Shown here in pieces: positions 8,994 through 16,947 of a stretch of 64,000 nt of DNA. The stretch comes from Bordetella genomosp. 11 (GTDB lineage Bacteria > Pseudomonadota > Gammaproteobacteria > Burkholderiales > Burkholderiaceae_B). A model generated the notes under the pieces. That model did not search any database and was not told where the DNA came from. It worked only from the letters and a program-made list of their open reading frames with translations. A program made the translations under genes and the position numbers. Every line of letters begins with the position of its first letter. The stretch's first letter is position 1. The DNA lies in NCBI RefSeq assembly GCF_002261215.1, contig NZ_NEVS01000004.1, positions 3,658,001 through 3,722,000 on the forward strand. The letters are read 5' to 3'.

Positions 8994-9971
8994 CTATCGG
9001 GGCAGCGCGAGGGCTTTCTTCACATACGTCGGTACGACAAAGGTCGCGTAGTCGGGCTGCGCCTTCAGGTTGCCCAGGGCGATCTGCGTATCCATGCCCG
9101 TCTTGAATGCCTCCGCCGTCGTTTCGACACTCTTGGGATAGACGTTGTCCGCCAGCATGCGGTTCACGGCGTTGGTCACCACCTTGGGGTCCAGCGTGGG
9201 GAACTCTTTCAAGGCGATCTTGATCGTCTGGTCATGGTTGGTCTGCATGAAGCGCAGGGCCAGCTCCATGCCATTGACCAGGCGCTGCGCGGCATCCGGG
9301 TCCACATCGGAACGCGCGGTCACCGACGAGAACGCATAGGGGCCGTACTGCTTGGGAAAGCCGAGCACCACCTTCATTCCCTGCGCGGCGACCTGGTCCA
9401 GCCCCGGCTCATAGAGCACCGCGACCTTCGCCTGCCCGCCCAGGAAGGGGCCTGCTTCCGAGCCCGTCTGCACCTGGATCATGTCGACGTCCTTGTCCGC
9501 GTTCATGCCGTTTTCCTTCAACAGCTTGATGAACAGCGACGTGCTGGTGGTCGGCATCAGGCCGGTCACCACCTTCTGGCCTTTCAGGCTTTTCACGCCA
9601 TCGAAGTGGAAGTCCGGCGTAGTGGCGATGTAGACGGCCGCGCCGTTGACCACGTTGCTGATAATGCCCACCTTCGCGCCCTTGGACGCGGCAATGGCGG
9701 TCCACTCGGGGCCGTGCACGGAAAACTGCGCGCTGCCCGACAGCACCGCGGATAGCGCGGCCGTCGGCGAGCCGGCGCTCTCCTTGTTTACCTCCAGACC
9801 CTGCTGCTTGAAAAAGCCCTGGTCCATCGCGACGTACAAAGGCAGGTACAGCATCGACTGGAACGCCTGCGAAACGGTAACCTTCTTGACCTGGGCCGAT
9901 GCCGGAGCGGCCACGATGGCCAGCGACGCGGCGACCAGCAGCCCGGCCAGGCGACTCTTGGAAAAACGCAT
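8994..9971 (-). CDS. ABC transporter substrate-binding protein (NMT1/SsuA-like)
   Basis: A 325-residue periplasmic solute-binding protein of the NMT1/THI5/SsuA type. The start at 9971 is chosen because GGAGG lies 9 bases upstream. Residues 1-27 form a Sec signal ending in ASA. The mature protein starts with KKVTVSQAFQSMLYLPLYVAMDQGFFKQQGLEV, the typical opening of this group, followed by SGSAQFSVHGPEW and the SLKGQKVVTG hinge segment. Relatives bind sulfonates, taurine, nitrate or pyrimidine precursors. The genetic link to an amidase and a carbamoylase suggests an amide-like organic nitrogen compound. Confidence 0.88.
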   Translation of the reverse strand: MRFSKSRLAGLLVAASLAIVAAPASAQVKKVTVSQAFQSMLYLPLYVAMDQGFFKQQGLEVNKESAGSPTAALSAVLSGSAQFSVHGPEWTAIAASKGAKVGIISNVVNGAAVYIATTPDFHFDGVKSLKGQKVVTGLMPTTSTSLFIKLLKENGMNADKDVDMIQVQTGSEAGPFLGGQAKVAVLYEPGLDQVAAQGMKVVLGFPKQYGPYAFSSVTARSDVDPDAAQRLVNGMELALRFMQTNHDQTIKIALKEFPTLDPKVVTNAVNRMLADNVYPKSVETTAEAFKTGMDTQIALGNLKAQPDYATFVVPTYVKKALALPR

Positions 9972-10043
9972 GACTTGCAACCTCCGAAGGGGGCAATGTG
10001 AAGAACGCGCGCAGCCCCTGGCGGCGCGCGGGGGGGAATCGCT

Positions 10044-10952
10044 TTACACCTGGATATGCGGCCGGCCGTCGTCGGACTTCCACGGCAGGAGGTTGCGTTC
10101 CAGCGCATCGATCGCGTGATACAGCAGGAAGCCCACCAGCATCAGCACGAACAGGCCGACCCACACCGAGTTCAGGTCGTACAGGCTGGATGCGGTGTAA
10201 ATGAGATGGCCGAGGCCATACTTGGATGAAATGAATTCGCCGACGACCGCGCCCACCAGGCCCAGGCCGATATTGATGCGGAAATTCGCGATGATGGCCG
10301 GCAGCGCGGAAGGCACGATAACGCCGTAGAAGATCTGGTGCTTGCTGCCGCCCATCGAATACAGCAGCGCCTGCAGATCCTTGTCGGCGTCCTTCGCCGC
10401 CTGGTAGGCCGCGATCAGCGCCACCACCGCCGTCATCGATATGACCAGCGCCACCTTGGAAACCAGGCCCGTGCCGAACCACAGCAGCACGATCGGCGCG
10501 AGCGCGATCTTCGGCACGCTATTGATCGCCACGATGAACGGCTCCACCAGCCGCGCGACGAACACCGAATACCACATGGCCAGCCCCAGGACCGAGCCGA
10601 TCGCCGTGCCGGCGACAAAGCCCAGCAGCGCCTCGAACAGCGTATAGCCGGTATCCCACAACAGCGAACCGTCCATCATGCTCTTGATGAAAATCGCCCA
10701 GATGCCGCTGGGCTTGCCGATCAGGAACTCGGATATCCAGCCCAGCCGGACGCCGGCCTCCCATACCAGGAAGAAAACCAGCACGGCCAGCAATTGCAGC
10801 AGGCCGCGCCCCGCCGCCGTATCGAATATGCGGCGGCGCGGCTTGGCCGATGCATCGGCCGCGCCGGCCATCGTGTTGCGTGGCGTCGCCGTGGAAGCCG
10901 CGGCCCCGCCCTGGGGCGCTGGCACGCCGGTACGTTGAGGTATCGATGACAT
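10044..10952 (-). CDS. ABC transporter permease (SsuC/TauC-like)
   Basis: A 302-residue inner-membrane permease with about six membrane segments. It carries the binding-protein-dependent transport loop that docks the ATPase (AYQAAKDADKDLQALLYSMGGSKHQIFYGVIVPSALP region, with the EAA-type glycine at GGSK). The start at 10952 is 2 bases after the stop of the ATPase gene, so translation is probably coupled. The first 50 or so residues are an Ala/Pro/Arg-rich cytoplasmic tail. It forms the channel of the importer with the neighbouring ATPase and binding protein. Confidence 0.88.
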   Translation of the reverse strand: MSSIPQRTGVPAPQGGAAASTATPRNTMAGAADASAKPRRRIFDTAAGRGLLQLLAVLVFFLVWEAGVRLGWISEFLIGKPSGIWAIFIKSMMDGSLLWDTGYTLFEALLGFVAGTAIGSVLGLAMWYSVFVARLVEPFIVAINSVPKIALAPIVLLWFGTGLVSKVALVISMTAVVALIAAYQAAKDADKDLQALLYSMGGSKHQIFYGVIVPSALPAIIANFRINIGLGLVGAVVGEFISSKYGLGHLIYTASSLYDLNSVWVGLFVLMLVGFLLYHAIDALERNLLPWKSDDGRPHIQV

Positions 10953-10954
10953 GA

Positions 10955-11758
10955 TCAGGCCGCCTTCTTCCGGGTCTGGATATCCAGCTCGCCGCACAGG
11001 GTATGGAAGTATTCCGAGAAGCGGCGGTCGGCCCGCGCCTCGACGGGACTGCCGCGCTCGATATCGATGTGGTGCACGTTCTTTACCCGCGTCGGCCTGC
11101 CGCTGAGGGCGACCACGCGGCGCGACAGCGCGACCGCCTCGTCCACGTCATGGGTCACCAGGATGACGGTTTTGTGGAAAGTCTCCACGGCTTCCAGCAG
11201 GACGCTTTCGAGATACAGCCGCGTCTGGTAGTCCAGCGCGGAAAACGGTTCGTCCAGCAGCAGGATGTCGGGATCCATGATCAGCGTGCGCATCAGCGCC
11301 ACCCGCTGGCGCATACCGCCGGACAGCGTTTGCGGATAGGCTTTTTCGAAACCGGACAAGCCGAAGGTGGACAGGTATTCGCGCGCCGTATCCACGGCTT
11401 CCCGTTCGGCCACCCCGCGGATCTTCAACCCCAGCAGCACGTTCTCCAGCACGGTACGCCACGGGAACAGCAGGTCCTTCTGCATCATGTAGCCGACCCG
11501 CCCGCGCATGCTGGAGACGGCTTCGCCGCGATAGATCAACTGGCCGCTGTCGGCCTGCAGCAGGCCGGCGATGATGTTGAAGATGGTCGATTTTCCGCAG
11601 CCGCTGGGGCCGATGATGCTGACGAAGTCTTTCTCGTAGATATCGAAGCTAAGGCCGTCCAGCACCTGCACGGCGCCCCCCTTGCCGGGAAAGGACTTGC
11701 GAACCTCGCGTATGCTCAATTGGACCGGCGTGGAGGCCGAAGGCGGAATCAGGGACAT
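10955..11758 (-). CDS. ABC transporter ATP-binding protein (SsuB/TauB-like)
   Basis: A 267-residue importer ATPase. It shows Walker A GPSGCGKST, Q-loop YMMQKDLLFPWRTVLEN, signature LSGGMRQRVALMRTL, Walker B ILLLDEPFSALD and the switch His in LVTHDVDEA. The PWRTVxEN segment is typical of the SsuB/TauB/NrtD group. The start at 11758 is preceded by GGAGAG. It is the first gene of the operon ATPase-permease-binding protein-amidase. It energises uptake of the compound that the amidase is thought to process. Confidence 0.92.
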   Translation of the reverse strand: MSLIPPSASTPVQLSIREVRKSFPGKGGAVQVLDGLSFDIYEKDFVSIIGPSGCGKSTIFNIIAGLLQADSGQLIYRGEAVSSMRGRVGYMMQKDLLFPWRTVLENVLLGLKIRGVAEREAVDTAREYLSTFGLSGFEKAYPQTLSGGMRQRVALMRTLIMDPDILLLDEPFSALDYQTRLYLESVLLEAVETFHKTVILVTHDVDEAVALSRRVVALSGRPTRVKNVHHIDIERGSPVEARADRRFSEYFHTLCGELDIQTRKKAA

Positions 11759-12031
11759 TGGATGCACTCTCCTTGCCACAGAGAGAATGCAAAACCCATG
11801 CCAATTCCGATAGGCAGAACAGTGGACCGCTTTCCCGGCGCGACCGGCGTTTTGGGGAGCTCTCGCGGCGCGCAACGTGCGCCGACATCGTGCGCCGGGC
11901 GCGCCCGACGCTGGTGCCTCGGCCGGCGGGGGCGGCACCACCCTGGCGCAGCCGTCGCGCCGGCGCCACAAAATCCCCTTCCGCGGGGCGGTTCGGGGAA
12001 GCGCTAATACATCCCGGCCGAGAAAGGCCGC
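11759..12031. promoter_or_regulatory. Divergent promoter region, importer operon / SGNH hydrolase
   Basis: 273 bases between two divergent genes. It must carry the promoters of the leftward ABC importer operon and of the rightward hydrolase. The section 11770-11820 is comparatively AT-rich and is the likely promoter site. I see no convincing operator. Confidence 0.3.
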
Positions 12032-12856
12032 ATGATTGCGCTGAATTGTTCCCGACTACAGACAATACGTATCCGGATGGCTTCTCGACGTACCTGCGCG
12101 TTGCTGGCGGCGGCCCTGACGGCCGCTGTCGCGCTGGCTGGCGGCAGCGTGCCGTCCGCGGCGCGCGCGCAGGCCGCGCAGCCGGGTACCGGCCCCGCAA
12201 TCACTGCGGCACCCAAGGGGAATGCGGCGCCCGTGACCGGGTCAGCCGTCGCCGTCAGCCCGGCGAACGACCGCTGGGCCGAAAGCCTGGCGGCGTTCGC
12301 CGCCGCTGATCAGGCGCATCCGCCGACACCGGGCGGAGTGCTTTTTGTCGGCAGTTCGTCGATCCGCCTGTGGAACGGCCTGGAAACGGAATTCCAGTCC
12401 CTGCCCGTGGTGGTCAAGCGCGGGTTCGGCGGATCGCGGATGCTGGATTGCGCGCGTCATCTGCACCAGTTGGTGCAGCCCTACAAGCCTCGCCTGGTCC
12501 TGGTCTATGCCGGCGACAACGATCTGGCAGAGGGCCGCACGCCGGAACAGGTACTGCAGGCGTTCACGGCGTTCGTCGACGGCGTGCGCGAAACCATGCC
12601 GGCCACCCGCATCGCCTACATTTCCATCAAGCCCAGTCCCTCGCGCGCCGCGCTGATGCCGGAGATCCGGCAGGCCAACGCACTGATCCGCGACTACACC
12701 CTGAAGACCCGCAACACGGACTTCATCGATATCTATACGCCGATGCTGAATGCCGCCGGCCAGCCGCGCGCGGAACTCTTCCGCGACGACCAGTTGCACC
12801 TGAACACGCAGGGCTACGCGCTATGGAAGCGGATCATTACGGCCCATCTGAATTAA
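12032..12856 (+). CDS. Exported SGNH/GDSL-family hydrolase
   Basis: A 274-residue exported esterase/lipase-type hydrolase. SGNH blocks are visible: block I VLFVGSSSIRLW (nucleophile Ser), the block II glycine in RGFGGSRMLD, the block III Asn in YAGDNDLAEG, and the catalytic Asp-x-x-His in DDQLHLN near the C-terminus. The N-terminus holds a signal peptide ending near AARAQA. Start 12032 has AAAGG upstream; ATG 12077 would give a more standard signal length. Its last 20 bases overlap the end of the convergent opgC-like gene. The substrate is unknown; family members deacylate lipids, acylated sugars or peptidoglycan. Confidence 0.82.
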   Translation: MIALNCSRLQTIRIRMASRRTCALLAAALTAAVALAGGSVPSAARAQAAQPGTGPAITAAPKGNAAPVTGSAVAVSPANDRWAESLAAFAAADQAHPPTPGGVLFVGSSSIRLWNGLETEFQSLPVVVKRGFGGSRMLDCARHLHQLVQPYKPRLVLVYAGDNDLAEGRTPEQVLQAFTAFVDGVRETMPATRIAYISIKPSPSRAALMPEIRQANALIRDYTLKTRNTDFIDIYTPMLNAAGQPRAELFRDDQLHLNTQGYALWKRIITAHLN

Positions 12857-14069
12857 GCCGGGCCGGACGCGGCGACGCGGACGGGGCCGGGGCGGCCCGC
12901 CGCGTTTTGTTGTCCCCGACCAGGCGCGCCACCACGTAAAGCGCCAGCACGCTGCCGCAATACAGCAGCAAGTCCCGCCAGAGCGGGCGGTCCGGGGAGG
13001 GCTCGCCGATGATGGTCAGCACCATCAGGACGATGACCAGGTGGGCGCAGAACACCGAGAGCGATGCCCGGCCCAGGGTTTCCAGCAAGCCTATGCGCGG
13101 CAGCCGCGCCTTCAGCCAGCCGCTGAAATGCATCGCCAGCACCACCAGCGACATGAAGTTCAACAGGCGCAGGATGCCCAGGTGCCACTTGTCGAACAGG
13201 AAATTGAAGGGATTGCCGTCGGGGAAGGCGCCCAGGCCGGCAATATGCCGCCAGATAAAGAAGGTGCCGGCGATCACCGCCGCGCCGAACACCACGGGCG
13301 ACGGGATCGGCCGCCGTTCTTCCGGCGGTATGCGGGCGTGCGTCGAACCCAGCCACAGGCCGAATACCCACAGCAGCTGCCAGCCGAAGGTTTCGAACGC
13401 GCCGGTTTCGCGGAATGGCACCGGCAGGCCGGTCATCGCCACGACCCCGCCGTACAGGAAGCGCGACAGTTCGAACTGCGTCGCGAACCACAGCACGCCG
13501 CTCAGGATCAGTATCGCGCGCCAGCCGTGGCGCAGGCCGTAGGTCAGCACGAAAGGACTGGCCAGCATGAACAGCACGTAGACCGGCAGGATGTCCAGCA
13601 AGGGCGGGTTGTAGATCAGGGCCAGGCTGGACAGCAGGGCCGTGAGGGGCTGCTGCAGATAGAACCAGATCAGGTTCTGCACCGCCGGCTGCGACAAGGA
13701 TATGCCCAGCCCGGCGATCACGGTGAACAGGAACAGCAGGGACGCGGCCTGGCAACCGTACACCACCAGCGCGCGCTTCAGGAAGGCACGCTGCATGGAC
13801 TGGATACCGTGGCGCAGATAGCGCTGCGTATAGACCAGCCCGGCCATATACGCGGACAGCATGACGAAGCCCTCGGCGGCCGACACGAAGCCCAGCGGCT
13901 GGCTGCTCGGGATGCCGAAGTTGGTGGGCAGATGCGTGGACAGCATCAGCACCAGCATCAGGCCGCGCAGCGCATCCAGCTCCCACAAACGCGAACGCCC
14001 GGCCGCGACGCCTGGCGAGGTGGCGGCACTGGGAACACGCGACAGGCAGGAGGAGGAAGACATGGCCAT
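12837..14069 (-). CDS. OpgC-like membrane acyltransferase
   Basis: A 410-residue polytopic membrane protein of the OpgC (MdoC) family, with about ten hydrophobic segments. The opening block LWELDALRGLMLVLMLSTHLPTNFG and QPLGFVSAAEGFVMLSA is characteristic. Known OpgC proteins transfer succinyl groups to periplasmic glucans, but many members act on unknown glycans. No opgGH genes are nearby, so the acceptor is uncertain. Two copies of a 15-bp sequence lie upstream of its start, as a possible operator. An alternative ATG at 14063 is 2 codons downstream. Confidence 0.85.
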   Translation of the reverse strand: MAMSSSSCLSRVPSAATSPGVAAGRSRLWELDALRGLMLVLMLSTHLPTNFGIPSSQPLGFVSAAEGFVMLSAYMAGLVYTQRYLRHGIQSMQRAFLKRALVVYGCQAASLLFLFTVIAGLGISLSQPAVQNLIWFYLQQPLTALLSSLALIYNPPLLDILPVYVLFMLASPFVLTYGLRHGWRAILILSGVLWFATQFELSRFLYGGVVAMTGLPVPFRETGAFETFGWQLLWVFGLWLGSTHARIPPEERRPIPSPVVFGAAVIAGTFFIWRHIAGLGAFPDGNPFNFLFDKWHLGILRLLNFMSLVVLAMHFSGWLKARLPRIGLLETLGRASLSVFCAHLVIVLMVLTIIGEPSPDRPLWRDLLLYCGSVLALYVVARLVGDNKTRRAAPAPSASPRPARLNSDGP

Positions 14070-14087
14070 GCTGCATCCATGAGATTC

Positions 14088-14131
14088 GGGAAAACCCGTA
14101 AGGGTACATCACGCTGGGGAAAACCCGTAAG
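14088..14131. repeat. Twin 15-bp direct repeats upstream of the opgC-like gene
   Basis: The sequence GGGAAAACCCGTAAG occurs at 14088-14102 and again at 14117-14131. The two are 29 bp apart start to start, close to three helical turns. Each contains the symmetric core GGGAAAACCC. They lie 19-62 bp before the opgC-like start and also within the shared divergent region of the SDR gene. They could be paired operator sites. Confidence 0.5.
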
Positions 14132-14341
14132 CCTGAAGCCTGACACTCTTGTGGGCCGCGCGCACGCCATGGTTGTAGCGTTCTGTTTCGACGCCGGCGC
14201 AGGCTTCGCGCCGGGGTTGCATCCCGGAACAAGCATGGGCGATTCGTGCACAATCCGCCTGCGCCCTCGCCCTGGCGCGCATTGCCCTTCGGGGCCGGCT
14301 GGGCGAGGATGTCGCTACCTCGCTACCAGGGAGACAACCCC

Positions 14342-15088
14342 ATGCAAAAAGTCATGCTGGTCACCGGCGCCAGCCGCGGCATCGGCGCCGCAACGGCAAT
14401 ACTGGCGGCGCAGCGCGGCTACGCCGTCTGCGTGAACTACAAGGAAAACGCCTCCGCCGCCGGCGAGGTCGTCGGCCGCATCGAGGCCGCGGGCGGCCGC
14501 GCCATTGCCGTGCGGGCGGACATGGCCGACGAGTCGCAGATCCTGTCGCTGTTCTCGACGATCGACGAGCACTTCGGCCGCCTGGATGGCCTGGTCAACA
14601 ACGCCGGCATCCTGGAACGGCAAATGCGCGTGCGCGACATGGACTCGGCGCGCCTGCGCCGCATCCTGGAAGTGAATGTGGTGGCCGTCTTCACCTGCTG
14701 CCGCGAAGCGGTCGGCCGCATGTCCACGCGGGAAGGCGGCCAGGGCGGCGTCATCGTCAACGTATCGTCCATGGCGGCCCGCCTGGGCTCGCCCGGCGAA
14801 TACGTGGACTACGCCGCATCCAAGGGCGCGGTCGATACGCTGACCATCGGTCTGGCGCGCGAAGTCGCCGACGAAGGCATACGCGTCAACGCGGTCCGGC
14901 CCGGTGTCATCGATACCGAAATCCACGCCAGCGGCGGCGAGCCGGGGCGTGTCGAACGCGTCAAGAACAGCGTGCCGCTGCGTCGCGGCGGCACGGCCGG
15001 AGAAGTCGCCGGCGCCATCCTGTGGTTCTTCACGTCGGAGGCCGCCTATTCGACCGGGGCATTTTTGGATGTCTCCGGCGGACGCTGA
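14342..15088 (+). CDS. Short-chain dehydrogenase/reductase
   Basis: A 248-residue classical SDR. It has TGASRGIG (residues 8-15) for NAD(P) binding, NNAG (86-89), and the catalytic Ser142/143-Tyr157-Lys161 set (VSSMA and YAASK). It also has the RPGVIDTEIHASGG active-site lid and a C-terminal GAFLDVSGGR. The start at 14342 is supported by AGGGAG. Upstream in-frame codons are not supported by a ribosome site. The protein resembles YgfF-like or glucose-dehydrogenase-like SDRs, but the substrate cannot be named. It is a single gene, divergent from the opgC-like gene. Confidence 0.92.
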   Translation: MQKVMLVTGASRGIGAATAILAAQRGYAVCVNYKENASAAGEVVGRIEAAGGRAIAVRADMADESQILSLFSTIDEHFGRLDGLVNNAGILERQMRVRDMDSARLRRILEVNVVAVFTCCREAVGRMSTREGGQGGVIVNVSSMAARLGSPGEYVDYAASKGAVDTLTIGLAREVADEGIRVNAVRPGVIDTEIHASGGEPGRVERVKNSVPLRRGGTAGEVAGAILWFFTSEAAYSTGAFLDVSGGR

Positions 15089-15212
15089 GCGGCGCTCCCT
15101 GCGCGCGCGACGCGCTTGGCCGCGACCCGACAACGATGCGGCCGCGCCCCCGGGCGGCATCGGATCCTGCCGCCAGGCCGGGCGCGGCGTGCATGGCGAA
15201 AATTCCCACAGT

Positions 15213-15226
15213 TGATAGATCTATCA
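15213..15226. promoter_or_regulatory. 14-bp perfect palindrome before the EAL gene
   Basis: TGATAGATCTATCA is a perfect 14-bp palindrome in a locally AT-rich stretch (15200-15255), about 87 bp before the GTG start of the EAL protein. TTGATA overlapping its left edge and TACATT at 15233 resemble a weak promoter with a short 15-bp spacer. A repressor or activator site is plausible. Confidence 0.4.
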
Positions 15227-15312
15227 GTTATTTACATTTAGTCGGGATTCTGATGACATAGCGCGGCACCGGCTGCCATTCGGGCCGTCGGTATGGTCGA
15301 GGAAGCCCCCGC

Positions 15313-16935
15313 GTGCCTACCAGCCTATCGATTCGGCGCAGGATCGCCGCCATCCTGGTCACGCTGTTCGCCGCGGCTCTGCCTTTTCTGCTGGTTCTCC
15401 CCATCGTCCTGCACGAAGCGCAACGCCAACTGGCCGGCGAAGCCAGCGTCACGGCCGGCGTCCTGCGCCGGCAGCTGGAAAACATCCTGCTGCGGGCGCA
15501 GGACGTCACGCAAAGGCTGATCCCTACCCTGGATCGCCCCTGCGGCGAAGTGCTGACCCGGCTGCACCAGACGGGAGCGCTGCAGCCCTACTTCCGTTCG
15601 CTGCTGCTGGTCCGCGACGATATCGTCTACTGCTCGTCCATCTACGGCATGCCCAACGCGCCGCTGATTGCGCTCTCGCCGCAGGAACACGTACCGCAAG
15701 GGATGTACGTGACGCCCGTGTCGGGCACCCTGCTGCTGCCGGACCGGCCCGCCGTGATGGTGTCCCAGGGAGTGCGGGAGGGCCTCGGCGTAGTGGCCTT
15801 CCTCGATGCCCAGTACCTGTACGACCTGAAACTGGCCGCCGCGCGGGATGGCGCCTACGATGTCGACATCCTGCTGGGGCAGCGCGACGTACCGCTGCTG
15901 GATGCCGGCGAACGCCAGCGCAGCGCGCGCACGCCCGGCCCCGATACGCAGCAATCGGTGTCGGCGATGTTCCCGGTGCAGGTCCGCGTAACGCCGCTGG
16001 CGATCCAGCGCGCTACCGTGCGGGCCCATGTATGGCGGGGCTACGCCGCCTTCCTGCTGCTGGCCAGCGTGCTATGCGGTTATTTCGCCTACCGGTTCTA
16101 CGGCTGGCGCGTATCGATCCCGGGCGAAATCCGCAAAGGCATCCGCCTGCGCCAGTTCCACCTGGTCTACCAGCCGGTCATCGACATGGCGACCGGCCGT
16201 ATGTCCGGCGTGGAGGCGCTGCTGCGCTGGCGCCATCCGCGACTGGGCAATGTGCGGCCGGACCTGTTCATCGCCGCCGCCGAGGAATACCACATCATCG
16301 ACGACCTGACCCGTCATATGTTCCAGCTGGCGGCCAACGATCTGGCACTGCTGGACCTGCCGCCGGGCAGCCATCTGGGCGTGAACGTCTGCGGCGCGCA
16401 CATGGTCGCGGACCGCTTCGTCGCCGACGTCGACGCCCTGTTGTCGCGGGTGCGCGCGCACGCGGGCGTCACCCTGGTCCTGGAGGTGACCGAACGCCAT
16501 CCCTTGCCCGACACGCCCGCGCTGCGCGCCCACATGGCCGAGCTGCGCGAACACGGCGTGCAATGGGCGCTGGACGACTTCGGCACCGGCCACAGCTCGC
16601 TGTCCTACCTGCAAAAGCTGCACGCGAATTTCTTGAAAATCGACCGCGCCTTCGTCAGCACCGCCGACACCGAGGCGGTGGGCAACGTGGTGCTGGACAC
16701 CATCATCGGGCTGGCCCAGCAACTGGGCCTGGCGATGATCGCCGAAGGCGTCGAAACCGAGGCCCAGGAAGCCTATCTGCGCGACAAGGGCGTGCAATTC
16801 GCCCAGGGCTACCTTTTCGCGCGGCCGATGCCGCCGCGCGACCTGGCTGCATGGCGCCTGGCCCGCGAGCGCGCCGCGGCGCGCCCGGCGCCGCCCCACG
16901 CGCCGCTCGACATGCCCACGCCGGCCGGCGCCTGA
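15313..16935 (+). CDS. CSS-motif EAL-domain cyclic-di-GMP phosphodiesterase
   Basis: A 540-residue inner-membrane phosphodiesterase expected to hydrolyse c-di-GMP to pGpG. A first membrane helix (about residues 11-33) and a second (about 245-264) enclose a periplasmic CSS-motif sensor with Cys107-Ser-Ser and Cys77, the arrangement used in thiol/redox-sensing PdeB/PdeC-type enzymes. The EAL domain (about 275-520) keeps EALLRW, LDDFGTGHSSL, FLKIDRAFV, IAEGVET and GYLFARPM, so the active site looks intact. Translation begins at GTG. It is probably monocistronic, and a palindrome lies upstream. Confidence 0.92.
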   Translation: MPTSLSIRRRIAAILVTLFAAALPFLLVLPIVLHEAQRQLAGEASVTAGVLRRQLENILLRAQDVTQRLIPTLDRPCGEVLTRLHQTGALQPYFRSLLLVRDDIVYCSSIYGMPNAPLIALSPQEHVPQGMYVTPVSGTLLLPDRPAVMVSQGVREGLGVVAFLDAQYLYDLKLAAARDGAYDVDILLGQRDVPLLDAGERQRSARTPGPDTQQSVSAMFPVQVRVTPLAIQRATVRAHVWRGYAAFLLLASVLCGYFAYRFYGWRVSIPGEIRKGIRLRQFHLVYQPVIDMATGRMSGVEALLRWRHPRLGNVRPDLFIAAAEEYHIIDDLTRHMFQLAANDLALLDLPPGSHLGVNVCGAHMVADRFVADVDALLSRVRAHAGVTLVLEVTERHPLPDTPALRAHMAELREHGVQWALDDFGTGHSSLSYLQKLHANFLKIDRAFVSTADTEAVGNVVLDTIIGLAQQLGLAMIAEGVETEAQEAYLRDKGVQFAQGYLFARPMPPRDLAAWRLARERAAARPAPPHAPLDMPTPAGA

Positions 16936-16947
16936 ACCGCGCGCCGG

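Noticed and set aside
10006..10036. GC stretch between the binding-protein and permease genes as a terminator
   Set aside because: The inverted repeat is short and imperfect, has no T-run, and lies inside an evident operon.
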